In this document: positions 9,446 to 17,781 of the stretch, piece after piece
Layout: each line of letters begins with the position of its first letter
Position numbering within the stretch: position 1 is the first letter of the stretch
Source: JANQJA01 sp965267485
GTDB lineage: Bacteria > Pseudomonadota > Gammaproteobacteria > Pseudomonadales > Azotimanducaceae
DNA: 64,000 nt
NCBI GenBank assembly: GCA_965267485.1
Contig: OZ254080.1
Span: 1,426,001 to 1,490,000 of the forward strand
Direction: 5' to 3'
Notes under the pieces: model-generated
What the model saw: the letters and a program-made list of their open reading frames with translations, nothing else
Databases searched by the model: none
Told to the model about the DNA's origin: nothing
Position numbers and translations under genes: made by a program

Positions 9446-10701
9446 AAAAACTTGTCCTTCTGCTGATTCTTCTGCTTCCGATCGTCGGGCTGCCCGCGCT
9501 CGTGTTGCTCGCCATCGATGAGGGGCCAACCCGCGCCGGGTCGGTCCAGCTCCGGCCCGAGGACATCGACCGCGCCAAGGCCGTATTGAACCGGAACGAT
9601 CCGCGCGGTCTGGAACCGGGTGAGATTGCGACACGCTGGATCGATGAATCCGAGTTGTCTCTCGCGGTCGGCTACGCACTGTCGCAGCTCACGGCCGGGG
9701 GCGCCGCAATTCGCATGCATCCCGGGCGTGCCTATGCAGACTTCAGCGTTGCGCTGCCGGCGCAATATGGCGATTACTGGATCAATGGCAACTTCGTCCT
9801 CTTGCAACAGGGTGACTCGCTGGTGCTCGACAGCCTGACGCTGGGTCAGGTCACGATTCCTGGCTGGTTCATGGAGGGTATCCGCGACTTTGCCAATTCA
9901 CAGCTCAAACGAATTCCGGAGTATGCAGCCGCCGTCGGCGCGCTGAATGGTCTCCAACTCATCGAGGATCGCATGCTGGTGGTGTTCCAGTGGCGGCCGG
10001 AATTGCTCGACAGCCTGAAGTCCCGCGGCCAGGACATGGTCATCGACGATGCCACCCGCGAGCGCCTGCTGGCCTATTCGAGGCAGATCCAGGTAGCGGC
10101 ATCCCGGCCGGGTATGCCCGAGGAAGTCTCCCTCGTCGAGGTAATGGCACCGGTACTTTCTCTGGCGCAGGCGCGCAGCGGCGATCCCGTTGAGGAGAAC
10201 CGGGCCGCATTGCTGGCGCTTGCCTTCTACTTTGGCGGTGTGTCGATCGATCGCATGCTCGGGGTCGAACTGCCGGATCGCGGCGGCGTCGATAAACGAA
10301 TGACGCTTTCCGGCCGATATGATTTCGCGCAGCACTTCCTGACGTCTGCTGCTCTGACCGTCGCCGGCAATGGTCAGCTTGCCGACTTCGTTGGCCTGTT
10401 CAAGGAACTCGATGACGCGGGCGGCGGTAGCGGCTTCAGTTTCACTGACCTTGGCGCAGACAGGGCAGGCGTTCGATTCGCAGAGTACGCGGTCTCGAAC
10501 GCGGACAACGCGCGACGGCTCCAGAACATGCTTGGAGGCTCCGCACGGGAAGCTCAGTTCTTTCCGGAATTCAAAGACTTGCCGGAGTTCATGCCGGCGG
10601 ATGAGTTTCAGTCGAGGTTTGGCGGGGTCGGTGCGCCCGCGTATCAGGAAGTGCTGGCTGACATCGAGACACGCCTCGATGGCGTGCCGCTGTTCAACTA
10701 G
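9442..10701 (+). CDS. Membrane-anchored protein of unknown function in the EPS locus
   Basis: 419 residues. An N-terminal hydrophobic segment (residues 3-24) acts as signal anchor; the rest is hydrophilic and presumably periplasmic. No enzymatic motif is visible. ATG 9442 is preferred over a longer frame from 9328 because it overlaps the WecG stop as ATGA and gives a proper signal sequence. The coupling to wecG suggests a role in polymer assembly or export. The gene converges with the PrsR-type regulator, leaving only three bases between stops. Confidence 0.75.
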   Translation: MKKLVLLLILLLPIVGLPALVLLAIDEGPTRAGSVQLRPEDIDRAKAVLNRNDPRGLEPGEIATRWIDESELSLAVGYALSQLTAGGAAIRMHPGRAYADFSVALPAQYGDYWINGNFVLLQQGDSLVLDSLTLGQVTIPGWFMEGIRDFANSQLKRIPEYAAAVGALNGLQLIEDRMLVVFQWRPELLDSLKSRGQDMVIDDATRERLLAYSRQIQVAASRPGMPEEVSLVEVMAPVLSLAQARSGDPVEENRAALLALAFYFGGVSIDRMLGVELPDRGGVDKRMTLSGRYDFAQHFLTSAALTVAGNGQLADFVGLFKELDDAGGGSGFSFTDLGADRAGVRFAEYAVSNADNARRLQNMLGGSAREAQFFPEFKDLPEFMPADEFQSRFGGVGAPAYQEVLADIETRLDGVPLFN

Positions 10702-10704
10702 CCG

Positions 10705-12099
10705 CTACTTGGCGGCGCGAAGTTCCGGGCCAGAACCGTTCTTGGCATCTTCATTCTTGATGCCGTAGCGCTTCATCAGATCGTAAAGGGTCGGACGCGT
10801 GACGCCCAGCAGTTTGGCGGCCGCGGTGACCTTGCCGCCCGCAATCGACAGCGCCTTGATGATTGCGGTACGTTCCGCCTCATCTCTCACGTGACGCAGG
10901 TTGAGTGCGAGTTCGCCGACCTCTTCGAGCCCAAGATCGATCGCGTTGACGAATTTGCCTTCGGCCAGAACGACCCCGTTCTTGACCTTGCTGATCAGCT
11001 CACGAACGTTGCCGGGCCAGTGGTAGGCATCGATGGCCGCAGTGGCAGTCTCGTCGAAGTTGACGATGTTGACGCCCATTTCGTCGGCAAACTTGTTCAG
11101 GTAATAGCGGGCGAGCAGCAGCTTGTCCTCACCGCGGTCCCGCAAAGGCGGAATTTCGATGACGATCTCGGAGACCCGGAAGTAGAGATCCTCACGGAAC
11201 GTGCCTTCCTTGACCATTTGTTCGAGGTTCTTGTTGGAGGCGCAGACGATTCGCACATCCACTGGTATTTCGACCCGGCCGCCAACACGTTCGATGACGC
11301 GCTCCTGTATAAAGCGGAGGAGTTTTGCTTGGGCCGCGAGCGGCATGTCGCCGAGTTCGTCGAGAAACAGTGTGCCACCCTGGGCAGATTCAATCCTGCC
11401 GATCTGCTGGCTGGCAGCGCCGGTGAAGGAACCTTTTTCATGCCCGAACAGTTCGCTCTCGATGAGCGACTCGGGAATGGCGGCGCAGTTGATCGCGATG
11501 AACGGCTTTTCCTTGCGATTCGACAGCGAGTGGATTGCACGGGCGAAGACTTCCTTACCGGTACCGCTCTCGCCGAATAACGAGCACGTCACGCCGGTCG
11601 CGGCAATCTTCTCCAGCTTGTTGCAGATCTGGAGCATGGCCGGATGGCTGCTGATCAAACCGTCCAGCGCCGAAGTCTGGACTTCCTCGTACTGGCGATT
11701 GCGCTCCTCGAGATCGTGCATCTGGAAGGCGCGGTGCACGATGAGATCCAGCACCTGGGTATCGACCGGCTTGGGATAGAAATCGTAGGCGCCCATCGAT
11801 ACCGCCCGCAGCGCATGCTCGGTCTCGTTGTTGCCGGTAACGACGATGACCTTTGCCCGGTACGAGAGACGCAGAATCTCGCGCATGGTGCGAAATCCCT
11901 CCGTGACGCCATCCTCGTCGGGTGGCAGGCCGAGATCCTGGATGATGACGGAAGGTTCGAACTGGCGCACGGCATTGATGGCAGATTCGAAGTCGTGTGC
12001 GAGCACAACCTCATAGCAGGCCTCACTGAAGTGCCACTTCAGCTGGTTTTGAAGCCCTTTGTCGTCCTCGACGATGAGGAGCGTTTTTTTGTTATCCAT
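10705..12099 (-). CDS. prsR: Sigma-54-dependent response regulator (PrsR type)
   Basis: A 464-residue NtrC-class activator: receiver domain in residues 1-125 with acidic pocket IVEDD and phosphoacceptor Asp in VIIQDLGLPPDE; AAA+ domain with Walker A GESGTGKE, the sigma-54 contact loop GSFTGA, Walker B GTLFLDELGDMP and REDLYFR...LRDRGED; C-terminal Fis-type helix-turn-helix (KVTAAAKLLGVTRPTLYDLMKR). All catalytic parts are intact. In exosortase loci this architecture is PrsR, which with kinase PrsK controls exopolysaccharide and PEP-CTERM genes. No kinase gene is present here, so its sensor must be elsewhere. Likely targets are the four -24/-12 sites upstream of PEP-CTERM genes in this window. 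Confidence 0.9.
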   Translation of the reverse strand: MDNKKTLLIVEDDKGLQNQLKWHFSEACYEVVLAHDFESAINAVRQFEPSVIIQDLGLPPDEDGVTEGFRTMREILRLSYRAKVIVVTGNNETEHALRAVSMGAYDFYPKPVDTQVLDLIVHRAFQMHDLEERNRQYEEVQTSALDGLISSHPAMLQICNKLEKIAATGVTCSLFGESGTGKEVFARAIHSLSNRKEKPFIAINCAAIPESLIESELFGHEKGSFTGAASQQIGRIESAQGGTLFLDELGDMPLAAQAKLLRFIQERVIERVGGRVEIPVDVRIVCASNKNLEQMVKEGTFREDLYFRVSEIVIEIPPLRDRGEDKLLLARYYLNKFADEMGVNIVNFDETATAAIDAYHWPGNVRELISKVKNGVVLAEGKFVNAIDLGLEEVGELALNLRHVRDEAERTAIIKALSIAGGKVTAAAKLLGVTRPTLYDLMKRYGIKNEDAKNGSGPELRAAK

Positions 12100-12362
12100 G
12101 CTTGTGCAGTGCGGGCGCCGGGTTGGTTATTCAATCGAAATGTGCGGCAAGTTGCAATTGCCCATTTGGGTGATGAGAGCTTACGCGATCTTCGACTAGA
12201 CTCGATTAATTTTCTTTAAAGACATTCTGGCCGAAACTACTCTCTTGCAGTAGGGTGTCAAGCCGCCCGAGGCCCGACCGCACAGGCGTTCCAGACGAGC
12301 GGTCATTTTCTGACCAACCTGGAACGGTGCCCGGGCGTCTCAAGTCTGCCGGGAGCCATTTC

Positions 12363-12824
12363 GTGCCAAAGCTGCCTCCAAGTTTCGTCGCCACACTGCC
12401 GCTGGGATTCAGAGTGGCATTTTTTGGTGCCCTTGTCGCCGTGGCCTGGCTCGCGACCACCAGTTCACCGTCCGTGACCAGTGTACCGATCTGGGACAAG
12501 GCGCAGCATGTCGCAGCCTTCCTGGCGTTGGCTTTCCTGCTGGACTATGCCTGGCCCGCTGCCGACAGGGCGCTCTCTGCCAGTCAGCGGTGGAAGTGGG
12601 CCCTGCTTGTGGCCTACGGTGTCGCGCTGGAGCTGATGCAGACAACCCTTGATGCTCGTCAGGCGGATTTGGCCGACGTCTTCGCCGACACCGTTGGTGT
12701 CTTGCTTTACCTGCTGGCTCGAGGGCCACTGGCCTGGATTCCTGTACTGAGGGAGATCCGCGGCGATGATCAGCCGGTCCAGAACACAGGTTCTCCAATC
12801 CGCCCGAGGAAGCACGGTCCATGA
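12363..12824 (+). CDS. VanZ-like membrane protein
   Basis: 153 residues from GTG 12363, with four hydrophobic segments. Typical VanZ-like features are DKAQHVAAFLALAFLLDYAWP and the later ELMQ...RQADLADVFADTVGVLLYLLA. A GGGAG lies seven bases before the GTG, whereas the longer frame from GTG 12255 has no ribosome binding site and adds a low-complexity extension, so the short start is chosen. VanZ-like proteins often accompany exosortase and polysaccharide loci; their role is not known. It is divergent from the regulator gene with about 260 bases between, in which I see no further gene. Confidence 0.8.
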   Translation: MPKLPPSFVATLPLGFRVAFFGALVAVAWLATTSSPSVTSVPIWDKAQHVAAFLALAFLLDYAWPAADRALSASQRWKWALLVAYGVALELMQTTLDARQADLADVFADTVGVLLYLLARGPLAWIPVLREIRGDDQPVQNTGSPIRPRKHGP

Positions 12825-12830
12825 CCGTGC
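12812..12830. terminator. Hairpin between convergent genes
   Basis: GCACGGTC, loop CAT, GACCGTGC: a perfect 8-bp stem with a 3-base loop lying at the stop codon of the VanZ-like gene and 15 bases beyond the end of the converging acyl-CoA dehydrogenase gene. There is no clear T-run on either side, so termination strength is uncertain. Confidence 0.5.
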
Positions 12831-12844
12831 CTCCGGATCCGGGG

Positions 12845-13981
12845 TCAGATGCCGAAGTATCCGATGTACCGCTGGCGATGGAACGACTGGTTGCCGAAGA
12901 CGGTCTCGGTCGTTCGCGCGCGCTTCAGAAAGAAGCCGGCATCAAACTCGTCTGTCATCCCGATGCCCCCGTGCATCTGGATCATGTCGTTGGACATGTC
13001 GTGCAGGAAGTCGCCAACCTGGCATTTTGCCAGCGAGGCCATGACGGCAATGTTGTCTGCGCCCTCATCAATTGACGCAAGTGCCGCTTCGACGCAGGAG
13101 CGAGACATCTCCATGTTCATGAAATGTGTCGCCGCGCGGTGGCCAATCACCTGAAACGAGCCGATGACCTGGCCGAACTGTTCGCGCGTCTTGATGTACT
13201 CGAGCGTACGGTCGAATGCCTCGGCACCGATGCCGAGCATCTCGGCGGCAATGCCCGCGCGGCCCCGGTCGAGAATGCCGTCTAGTAGCGGGAAACCGTT
13301 GTCGGCCTCACCGAGTACGGCACTGGCATCAACGCGGACGCCATCAAAGGTGATGTCAGCCCAGCCACGATGGTCGACGGCGGTCAATCGGCGTCGGCTG
13401 ACCCCGTTCGCATCAGCGGGGACAAGGAACAGCGTGATACCGGCTTGATCTCCCGCGGCGCCGCTGGTGCGCGCTGCGACGATCAGCAGATCAGCGCTGA
13501 ATCCTTCCATGACGAACGTCTTTTCGCCGCTGAGCACATAGCCGCTGCCTTCAGCGCGGGCCTCGAGTGCCGTTTTCCCGGGCGCATGATGGGGTCCCTC
13601 ATCAACAGCAAGTGTTGCGATAATGTCGCCCGCAGCGATACCTGGCAGCCAGGACTTTTTCTGCTCGTCGTTGCCGCCTAACAGGAGTGCTGAGGCGCCG
13701 ACGAGGCACGAGGCCAAGAGCGGTGATGCGGAAAGGCCCCGGCCGGTTTGCTCGAGGATGACGCCGAACGTGGCGTAGTCCATCCCGGAGCCACCGTACT
13801 CCTCGGGAACAAGGATGCCGCACCAGCCGAGTTCGGCGATCTGCTGCCAGATCGCGGGATCGAACGCAGTGTCGAACCCGTGATCACGCATGGCGCGAAA
13901 CTGCGTCACGGGAGATTTCTCACGGACCCAGTTCGATGCCTGGTCCCTGAGCATGGTTTGTTCTTCGGTCAATACAGCCAT
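12845..13981 (-). CDS. Acyl-CoA dehydrogenase family protein, second subunit of a pair
   Basis: FAD-dependent acyl-CoA dehydrogenase, 378 residues. Visible features: N-terminal helical domain (RDQASNWVREKSPVTQFR), ILVPEEYGGSGMDYATFGVILEQ, the middle beta domain (LSGEKTFVMEG), and the C-terminal helical domain with HRAATHFMNMEM and the FAD-contact QMHGGIGMTDEFDAG. It follows the second dehydrogenase by nine bases. Two adjacent, dissimilar dehydrogenases of this size often form a heteromeric enzyme acting on CoA esters of bulky or steroid-like substrates; this is an inference from arrangement only. Confidence 0.88.
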   Translation of the reverse strand: MAVLTEEQTMLRDQASNWVREKSPVTQFRAMRDHGFDTAFDPAIWQQIAELGWCGILVPEEYGGSGMDYATFGVILEQTGRGLSASPLLASCLVGASALLLGGNDEQKKSWLPGIAAGDIIATLAVDEGPHHAPGKTALEARAEGSGYVLSGEKTFVMEGFSADLLIVAARTSGAAGDQAGITLFLVPADANGVSRRRLTAVDHRGWADITFDGVRVDASAVLGEADNGFPLLDGILDRGRAGIAAEMLGIGAEAFDRTLEYIKTREQFGQVIGSFQVIGHRAATHFMNMEMSRSCVEAALASIDEGADNIAVMASLAKCQVGDFLHDMSNDMIQMHGGIGMTDEFDAGFFLKRARTTETVFGNQSFHRQRYIGYFGI

Positions 13982-13990
13982 TGCGTGCTC

Positions 13991-15178
13991 CTAGTATCCC
14001 TTGAGGCCAAGCACGCGCTTGGCAACCAGATTCAGGTTTACCTCGGTCGATCCGCCCTCGATCGAGTTGGCCTTCGATCTCAGCCAGGCACGGGTGCGAC
14101 CGAGTTCGGCGTCGTCGAACCCATCACCTTCCCATCCAAGACCGCGATTCCCCATGATCTCGACCAGCAGTTCCTCGCGATCCTGATTCATCTTCGCCCA
14201 CGCGACCTTCATGATGCCGATCGCTGGAGAAACGCCGTGGACCGCTGCTTCTTCGTTGAAGCGACGCGCAGTCAGCCCGAAGGTGTGCCCCAACATTCGT
14301 TGCCGAGCGATGCGTTCGCGCAGAGCCGTGTCGGCAAGCTGATCTCCGTTCATACCGATGTACTCCCGCGCCGCGTTTTCGAGATCGCCGGCTGCACCAC
14401 CCATGGCGCCGCCTCCGGCAATTCCCTGACGCTCGTGAAGCAGCAGGTGCTTGCCAATGCTCCATCCCTTGTTCTTCTCACCGATCAGGTTTTCCTTCGG
14501 TACGACCACGTCGGTGAAGAAGACTTCGTTGAACGGCGACTGGCCGGAGATGAGCATGATCGGCTTCACCTCGACGCCGGGAGACTTCATGTCGAGGCAG
14601 ATGAAGCTGATGCCCTCGTACTTGTTCGACTTGTCGGTGCGGAACAGGCCGTACATCCAGTCGGCTTCCAGGGCGCCCGAGGTCCAGACTTTTGAGCCGT
14701 TGATAACGAAGTGGTCGCCCTTGTCCTCGGCAAAGCTCTGCAGGCTGGCAAGGTCGGACCCGGCACCGGGCTCTGAATAGCCCTGGCACCAGTGAACCTC
14801 ACCTCTGATGATGGGAGGCAGATACCGCTTCTTCTGTTCCTCGGTGGCAACGTCGAGCAGCGTCGGGCCGAACATCATCGTGCCGAATCCCCCGATGGGA
14901 TTGAACGCCCCGGCCGCTTTCATCTCCTCGGCGAGGACGGTTGCCTGCTCCGGGGACAGGCCGCCGCCGCCATACTCGGCTGGCCAGGTCGGCGTCGACC
15001 AGCCCTTGTTACCGAGACGTTCCTGCCAGAGTTTCATATCGCCCTCGAACTTTGCGCCGAACCCGGCGACATTCGAGGGCGGCTTGTTCCTGAGCGATGG
15101 CGGAAAATTCTCGTCCAGCCAGGCCCGGGCTTCTTCCCGGAACGCTTCCGGCGATGATGCAGATGTCGTGCTTTCCAA
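13991..15178 (-). CDS. Acyl-CoA dehydrogenase family protein, first subunit of a pair
   Basis: 395 residues from TTG 15178. Features: EEARAWLDENFP at the N-terminus, WPAEYGGGGLSPEQATVLAEEM, CQGYSEPGAGSDLASLQ (substrate/FAD loop), VWTSGA, and the C-terminal SIEGGSTEVNLNLVAKRVLGL where FAD is bound. The frame is open upstream to 15589, but that extension has no family similarity and overlaps the divergent SDR gene. A CAGGAG lies eight bases before the TTG, which decides the start. First gene of the two-gene dehydrogenase unit. Confidence 0.88.
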   Translation of the reverse strand: MESTTSASSPEAFREEARAWLDENFPPSLRNKPPSNVAGFGAKFEGDMKLWQERLGNKGWSTPTWPAEYGGGGLSPEQATVLAEEMKAAGAFNPIGGFGTMMFGPTLLDVATEEQKKRYLPPIIRGEVHWCQGYSEPGAGSDLASLQSFAEDKGDHFVINGSKVWTSGALEADWMYGLFRTDKSNKYEGISFICLDMKSPGVEVKPIMLISGQSPFNEVFFTDVVVPKENLIGEKNKGWSIGKHLLLHERQGIAGGGAMGGAAGDLENAAREYIGMNGDQLADTALRERIARQRMLGHTFGLTARRFNEEAAVHGVSPAIGIMKVAWAKMNQDREELLVEIMGNRGLGWEGDGFDDAELGRTRAWLRSKANSIEGGSTEVNLNLVAKRVLGLKGY

Positions 15179-15331
15179 GGTCGTGCTCCTGTCGCGCGAT
15201 GTGAGATTCTGCCCCAAGGATACGTTGGTCCCTGATCGAAGAAAATCCGTGGCGGCGAGGCACGACGTGCCGATTTGCGTCACCGGTGCCTCGTCGGTTT
15301 CAATCCATCGATCACACACAGGAGAAGGCAC

Positions 15332-16396
15332 ATGGCACCGATACCACAGGGAGGCACCGTTGCCGTCACTGGCAGTGCAGGATTCATTGGCGGCTGGGTT
15401 GTCCGGCTGCTGCTCGAGGAAGGCTATCGGGTTCGGGCCTGTGTTCGTGACGCGAGCGACGACAAGAAGACAGCCTTTCTGAAGGCGATGCCGGCATTTG
15501 CTTCCGGCAGGCTGACACTCCACTCGGCCAATCTCGACGATGACGGATGTTTCGATGACATCTTCAGGGGATGTCACGGCGTTGCGCACGTTTCACACGT
15601 CTCGGATTACAGTGACATGGACTATGTAAAGCGTGTCTGCGGCCATATCATCGGCAGCGTCGAGGCATCGGGTTCAGTCAACCGGGTGGTCGTCACATCC
15701 AGCATCGCTGCGGTGATCCTCGAAGCCGATATCAATGAACTCGTGCGCCGGCCGGTGTGCAATGAGGATCGCTACCCCGACGAACTCAATCCGAAGCGCA
15801 AGGCAGAGCGGCCGGGGCAGGGCTACTCGATGGGCAAGATTCTTGCCCAGAACATGTTCTCGGATGCCGCGGACGACAGTGGCGGCATGTGGGACGCGGT
15901 CACCTGTTGCCCGGGAGACAACGTGGGACCGATTCTCTCGGCACATCAACGCTTCATGGGACCCTGGCAGAGCAACATCCGGATGATGCTCGAAGGCGAG
16001 TACTACCAGAACGAGGCCTATCGCCCGTGGATGACGGTCGACGTTCGGGACACCGCCGAGCAGCACGTCCGTCTGCTTACCGACGGCAATGTTCAGAACG
16101 GGGAACGCTATATCGCCTGGTCGGCCGAGAAGCGAAACGTCGAGGATGTGTGTGCCAGCATCGCGCGGCTGCTGCCGGAACTCGACTTTGTACCGCCGGC
16201 GGTTACCGATCCCTTCCCGGAAAGGATTCAGGCCCGCGAGGCAGAATTGCGGGCGATCTGGGCCGGCGTGGATTTGCGCAACGATCGAGCGAGGGAACAG
16301 CTCGGCATGGAATTCCTGCCGCTGGATGTCTCTATTCGCGACTGTGTGGAGTCGTTGATTTCGATTGGTGGTGTGGAAATCAAGCGGGCCGGTTAG
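15332..16396 (+). CDS. NAD(P)-dependent epimerase/dehydratase family protein (extended SDR)
   Basis: 354 residues. Rossmann motif VTGSAGFIGGWVV at residues 11-23, VAHVSHVSDY, catalytic Ser in VVVTSSIAAV and catalytic YSMGK (Tyr and Lys), as in dihydroflavonol-reductase-like extended SDRs. Probably a reductase of an aldehyde or ketone group. ATG 15332 is chosen because GGAGAAGG is correctly spaced before it; a frame open from 15275 lacks this. It is divergent from the acyl-CoA dehydrogenase pair across about 150 bases. Confidence 0.85.
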   Translation: MAPIPQGGTVAVTGSAGFIGGWVVRLLLEEGYRVRACVRDASDDKKTAFLKAMPAFASGRLTLHSANLDDDGCFDDIFRGCHGVAHVSHVSDYSDMDYVKRVCGHIIGSVEASGSVNRVVVTSSIAAVILEADINELVRRPVCNEDRYPDELNPKRKAERPGQGYSMGKILAQNMFSDAADDSGGMWDAVTCCPGDNVGPILSAHQRFMGPWQSNIRMMLEGEYYQNEAYRPWMTVDVRDTAEQHVRLLTDGNVQNGERYIAWSAEKRNVEDVCASIARLLPELDFVPPAVTDPFPERIQAREAELRAIWAGVDLRNDRAREQLGMEFLPLDVSIRDCVESLISIGGVEIKRAG

Positions 16397-16449
16397 AGAC
16401 GTTGACGCAGGTCATGGGGCGCAGATCGACCGGTTGTTAGCATCGTGAC

Positions 16450-16809
16450 ATGGAAGTTCCACAAAGCCCGTTGTGCCACCGCTGTCTGATTGCCGGCGGT
16501 GCGCTCGTCTTGCCTCACCTGCCTTGCGTGTTACTGATGGCGCTGGTACCTGCGTCTGCGGTCGTACTGGGTACTGTCGTCGGCGTGCTGCCGATTATTG
16601 CGGGGAGTCTGACCTGCGCCTTGATTTGGCGGGCCCGCGACGCGGTGGGTTTCTCGCCCGGCGTCACCGTTGGCCTCATGGTGGCCGTCGTCGTATCCGG
16701 TGTTGCGCTCACGTCGGCACACTCGGTGAACGCGTCTGCCGGTGAGCCCCGGCTCGATGATTCCGCGCTGGCTGCGTTGAGCCGGGTTATCGACTGTCGT
16801 AGCCGGTGA
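16450..16809 (+). CDS. Small hydrophobic protein, unrecognised
   Basis: 119 residues with three hydrophobic segments (about 15-38, 42-60 and 72-92), a CxxC near the N-terminus (residues 9-12) and a hydrophilic tail. No Shine-Dalgarno sequence is evident before ATG 16450. I do not recognise a family. Codon use resembles its neighbours, so a real inner-membrane protein is plausible but not secure. Confidence 0.4.
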   Translation: MEVPQSPLCHRCLIAGGALVLPHLPCVLLMALVPASAVVLGTVVGVLPIIAGSLTCALIWRARDAVGFSPGVTVGLMVAVVVSGVALTSAHSVNASAGEPRLDDSALAALSRVIDCRSR

Positions 16810-16818
16810 GCGCAGCGA

Positions 16819-16833
16819 AGGGCCTCGGGCCCT
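16819..16833. terminator. Short hairpin between convergent genes
   Basis: AGGGCC, loop TCG, GGCCCT between the end of the small membrane gene (16809) and the end of the PEP-CTERM gene (16858). The 6-bp GC-rich stem has no T-run; it could assist termination in either direction. Confidence 0.35.
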
Positions 16834-16857
16834 CCGCCGCAACCTCCGATTTGAGCC

Positions 16858-17625
16858 TCAGTTCGAAGACCTTGCGCGAGTGAAACCGATGCCAGCCAGG
16901 CCGGCGAGCAGCATCAGGAACGCCGCAGGTGCGGGCACCGGCGTCGAGACCAGCGTTGCGGCCGTCGTGAACGAGAAATTCGAGCCCGTGGTCTGTCGTT
17001 CCGCGTGGAAGATATCGAGCGAGTAGGTCTCACCCAGCGTGAGTCCGAGCGAATCGATATCGACCGAGCCGCTGACCGGCGTGTGGATACCGCCGAGATC
17101 AATCACGAGTTGATCGTTGACGAAGACCCAGACGTCATCGTCGCCCGAGAACCAGAAGTCAGCACCCGCCCCAAAGCCGGTGTAGGTGAACTCTGTGTTG
17201 ATCTCGGTCGTGAAGTGGTAGTTGTGTCCAAACCCTTCATTGCCGAAGCCCTGCCCGTCGATGGGAAAATACGAGTTCGATGAGTAGGTGTAGATGCCTG
17301 ACCCCGCGAATGTCTCGTTCGCCGTCAGCGAGCTGTAGAACGTGTAGTTTGTGCCGGGCGTGTCGTTGTACCACTCATTGAAGTTGGCCTCGGTCGAGAG
17401 CGTATTCCCGCCGACGTAGACCGGCTTGCCGTCTGGCCCGAGCGTCGTTTCGACAAGGCCCGTGGTGAAACCTGAGCCGCCGATAGCGCCTTCGAAGTCG
17501 TCATGGTTCTTGCTGAAATCGCGAATGATCGTATCCAGCGTGATGGAGCCGGCGTAGGCAGCGTTGCTCCCCAGCATCAGCACGCAGGGAATGGCCAATA
17601 AGGTGCGCTTCAGTGTCTTGTTCAT
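16858..17625 (-). CDS. PEP-CTERM protein with fibro-slime domain
   Basis: 255 residues: signal peptide in residues 1-26 ending AYA; a domain with the fibro-slime signature (IRDFSKNHDDFEG near the start, later FWFSGDDDVWVFVNDQLVIDLGGIH and YSLDIFHAERQTTGSNFSF); and a C-terminal exosortase signal VPAPAA, hydrophobic stretch, TRARSSN. Fibro-slime domains are found in secreted, PA14-like carbohydrate- or surface-binding proteins. ATG 17625 is chosen: GGAGACAGAG precedes it and the sigma-54-like site would place the transcript start at the upstream ATG 17664, excluding that longer start. Likely exported and released into the exopolysaccharide matrix. Confidence 0.85.
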   Translation of the reverse strand: MNKTLKRTLLAIPCVLMLGSNAAYAGSITLDTIIRDFSKNHDDFEGAIGGSGFTTGLVETTLGPDGKPVYVGGNTLSTEANFNEWYNDTPGTNYTFYSSLTANETFAGSGIYTYSSNSYFPIDGQGFGNEGFGHNYHFTTEINTEFTYTGFGAGADFWFSGDDDVWVFVNDQLVIDLGGIHTPVSGSVDIDSLGLTLGETYSLDIFHAERQTTGSNFSFTTAATLVSTPVPAPAAFLMLLAGLAGIGFTRARSSN

Positions 17626-17674
17626 GTCTGTTCTCTGTCTCCGGGAGTCTTCCCAATCGTTCATGTTCTGATCA

Positions 17675-17692
17675 AAGCACTAATCGGGCCAT
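17675..17692 (-). promoter_or_regulatory. Sigma-54-like -24/-12 promoter of the fibro-slime PEP-CTERM gene
   Basis: Minus strand ATGGCCCGATTAGTGCTT has GG and GC separated by ten bases and shares AGTGCTT with the site before the PEP-CTERM gene at 3.7 kb. Predicted start of transcription near 17665, giving a 40-base leader to ATG 17625. Confidence 0.6.
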
Positions 17693-17781
17693 TCTCTATA
17701 AGATTAGAAATATCAAAAGGTTATGAGTATTCCTTGGATGTTCATCGGGGAAAGTGTAAAGAAATCCGACGCTCGCCTTTG

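Noticed and set aside
8873..9679. Minus-strand frame of 268 codons opposite the WecG-type gene
   Set aside because: Arg/Pro-rich shadow of two plus-strand genes with a clear ATGA junction.
13748..14695. Plus-strand frame of 315 codons opposite the two acyl-CoA dehydrogenases
   Set aside because: It spans the junction of two well-supported minus-strand genes and shows no domain.
15179..15589. 137-codon N-terminal extension of the first acyl-CoA dehydrogenase
   Set aside because: It overlaps the divergent SDR gene and has no family similarity; a TTG with CAGGAG gives a normal dehydrogenase N-terminus.
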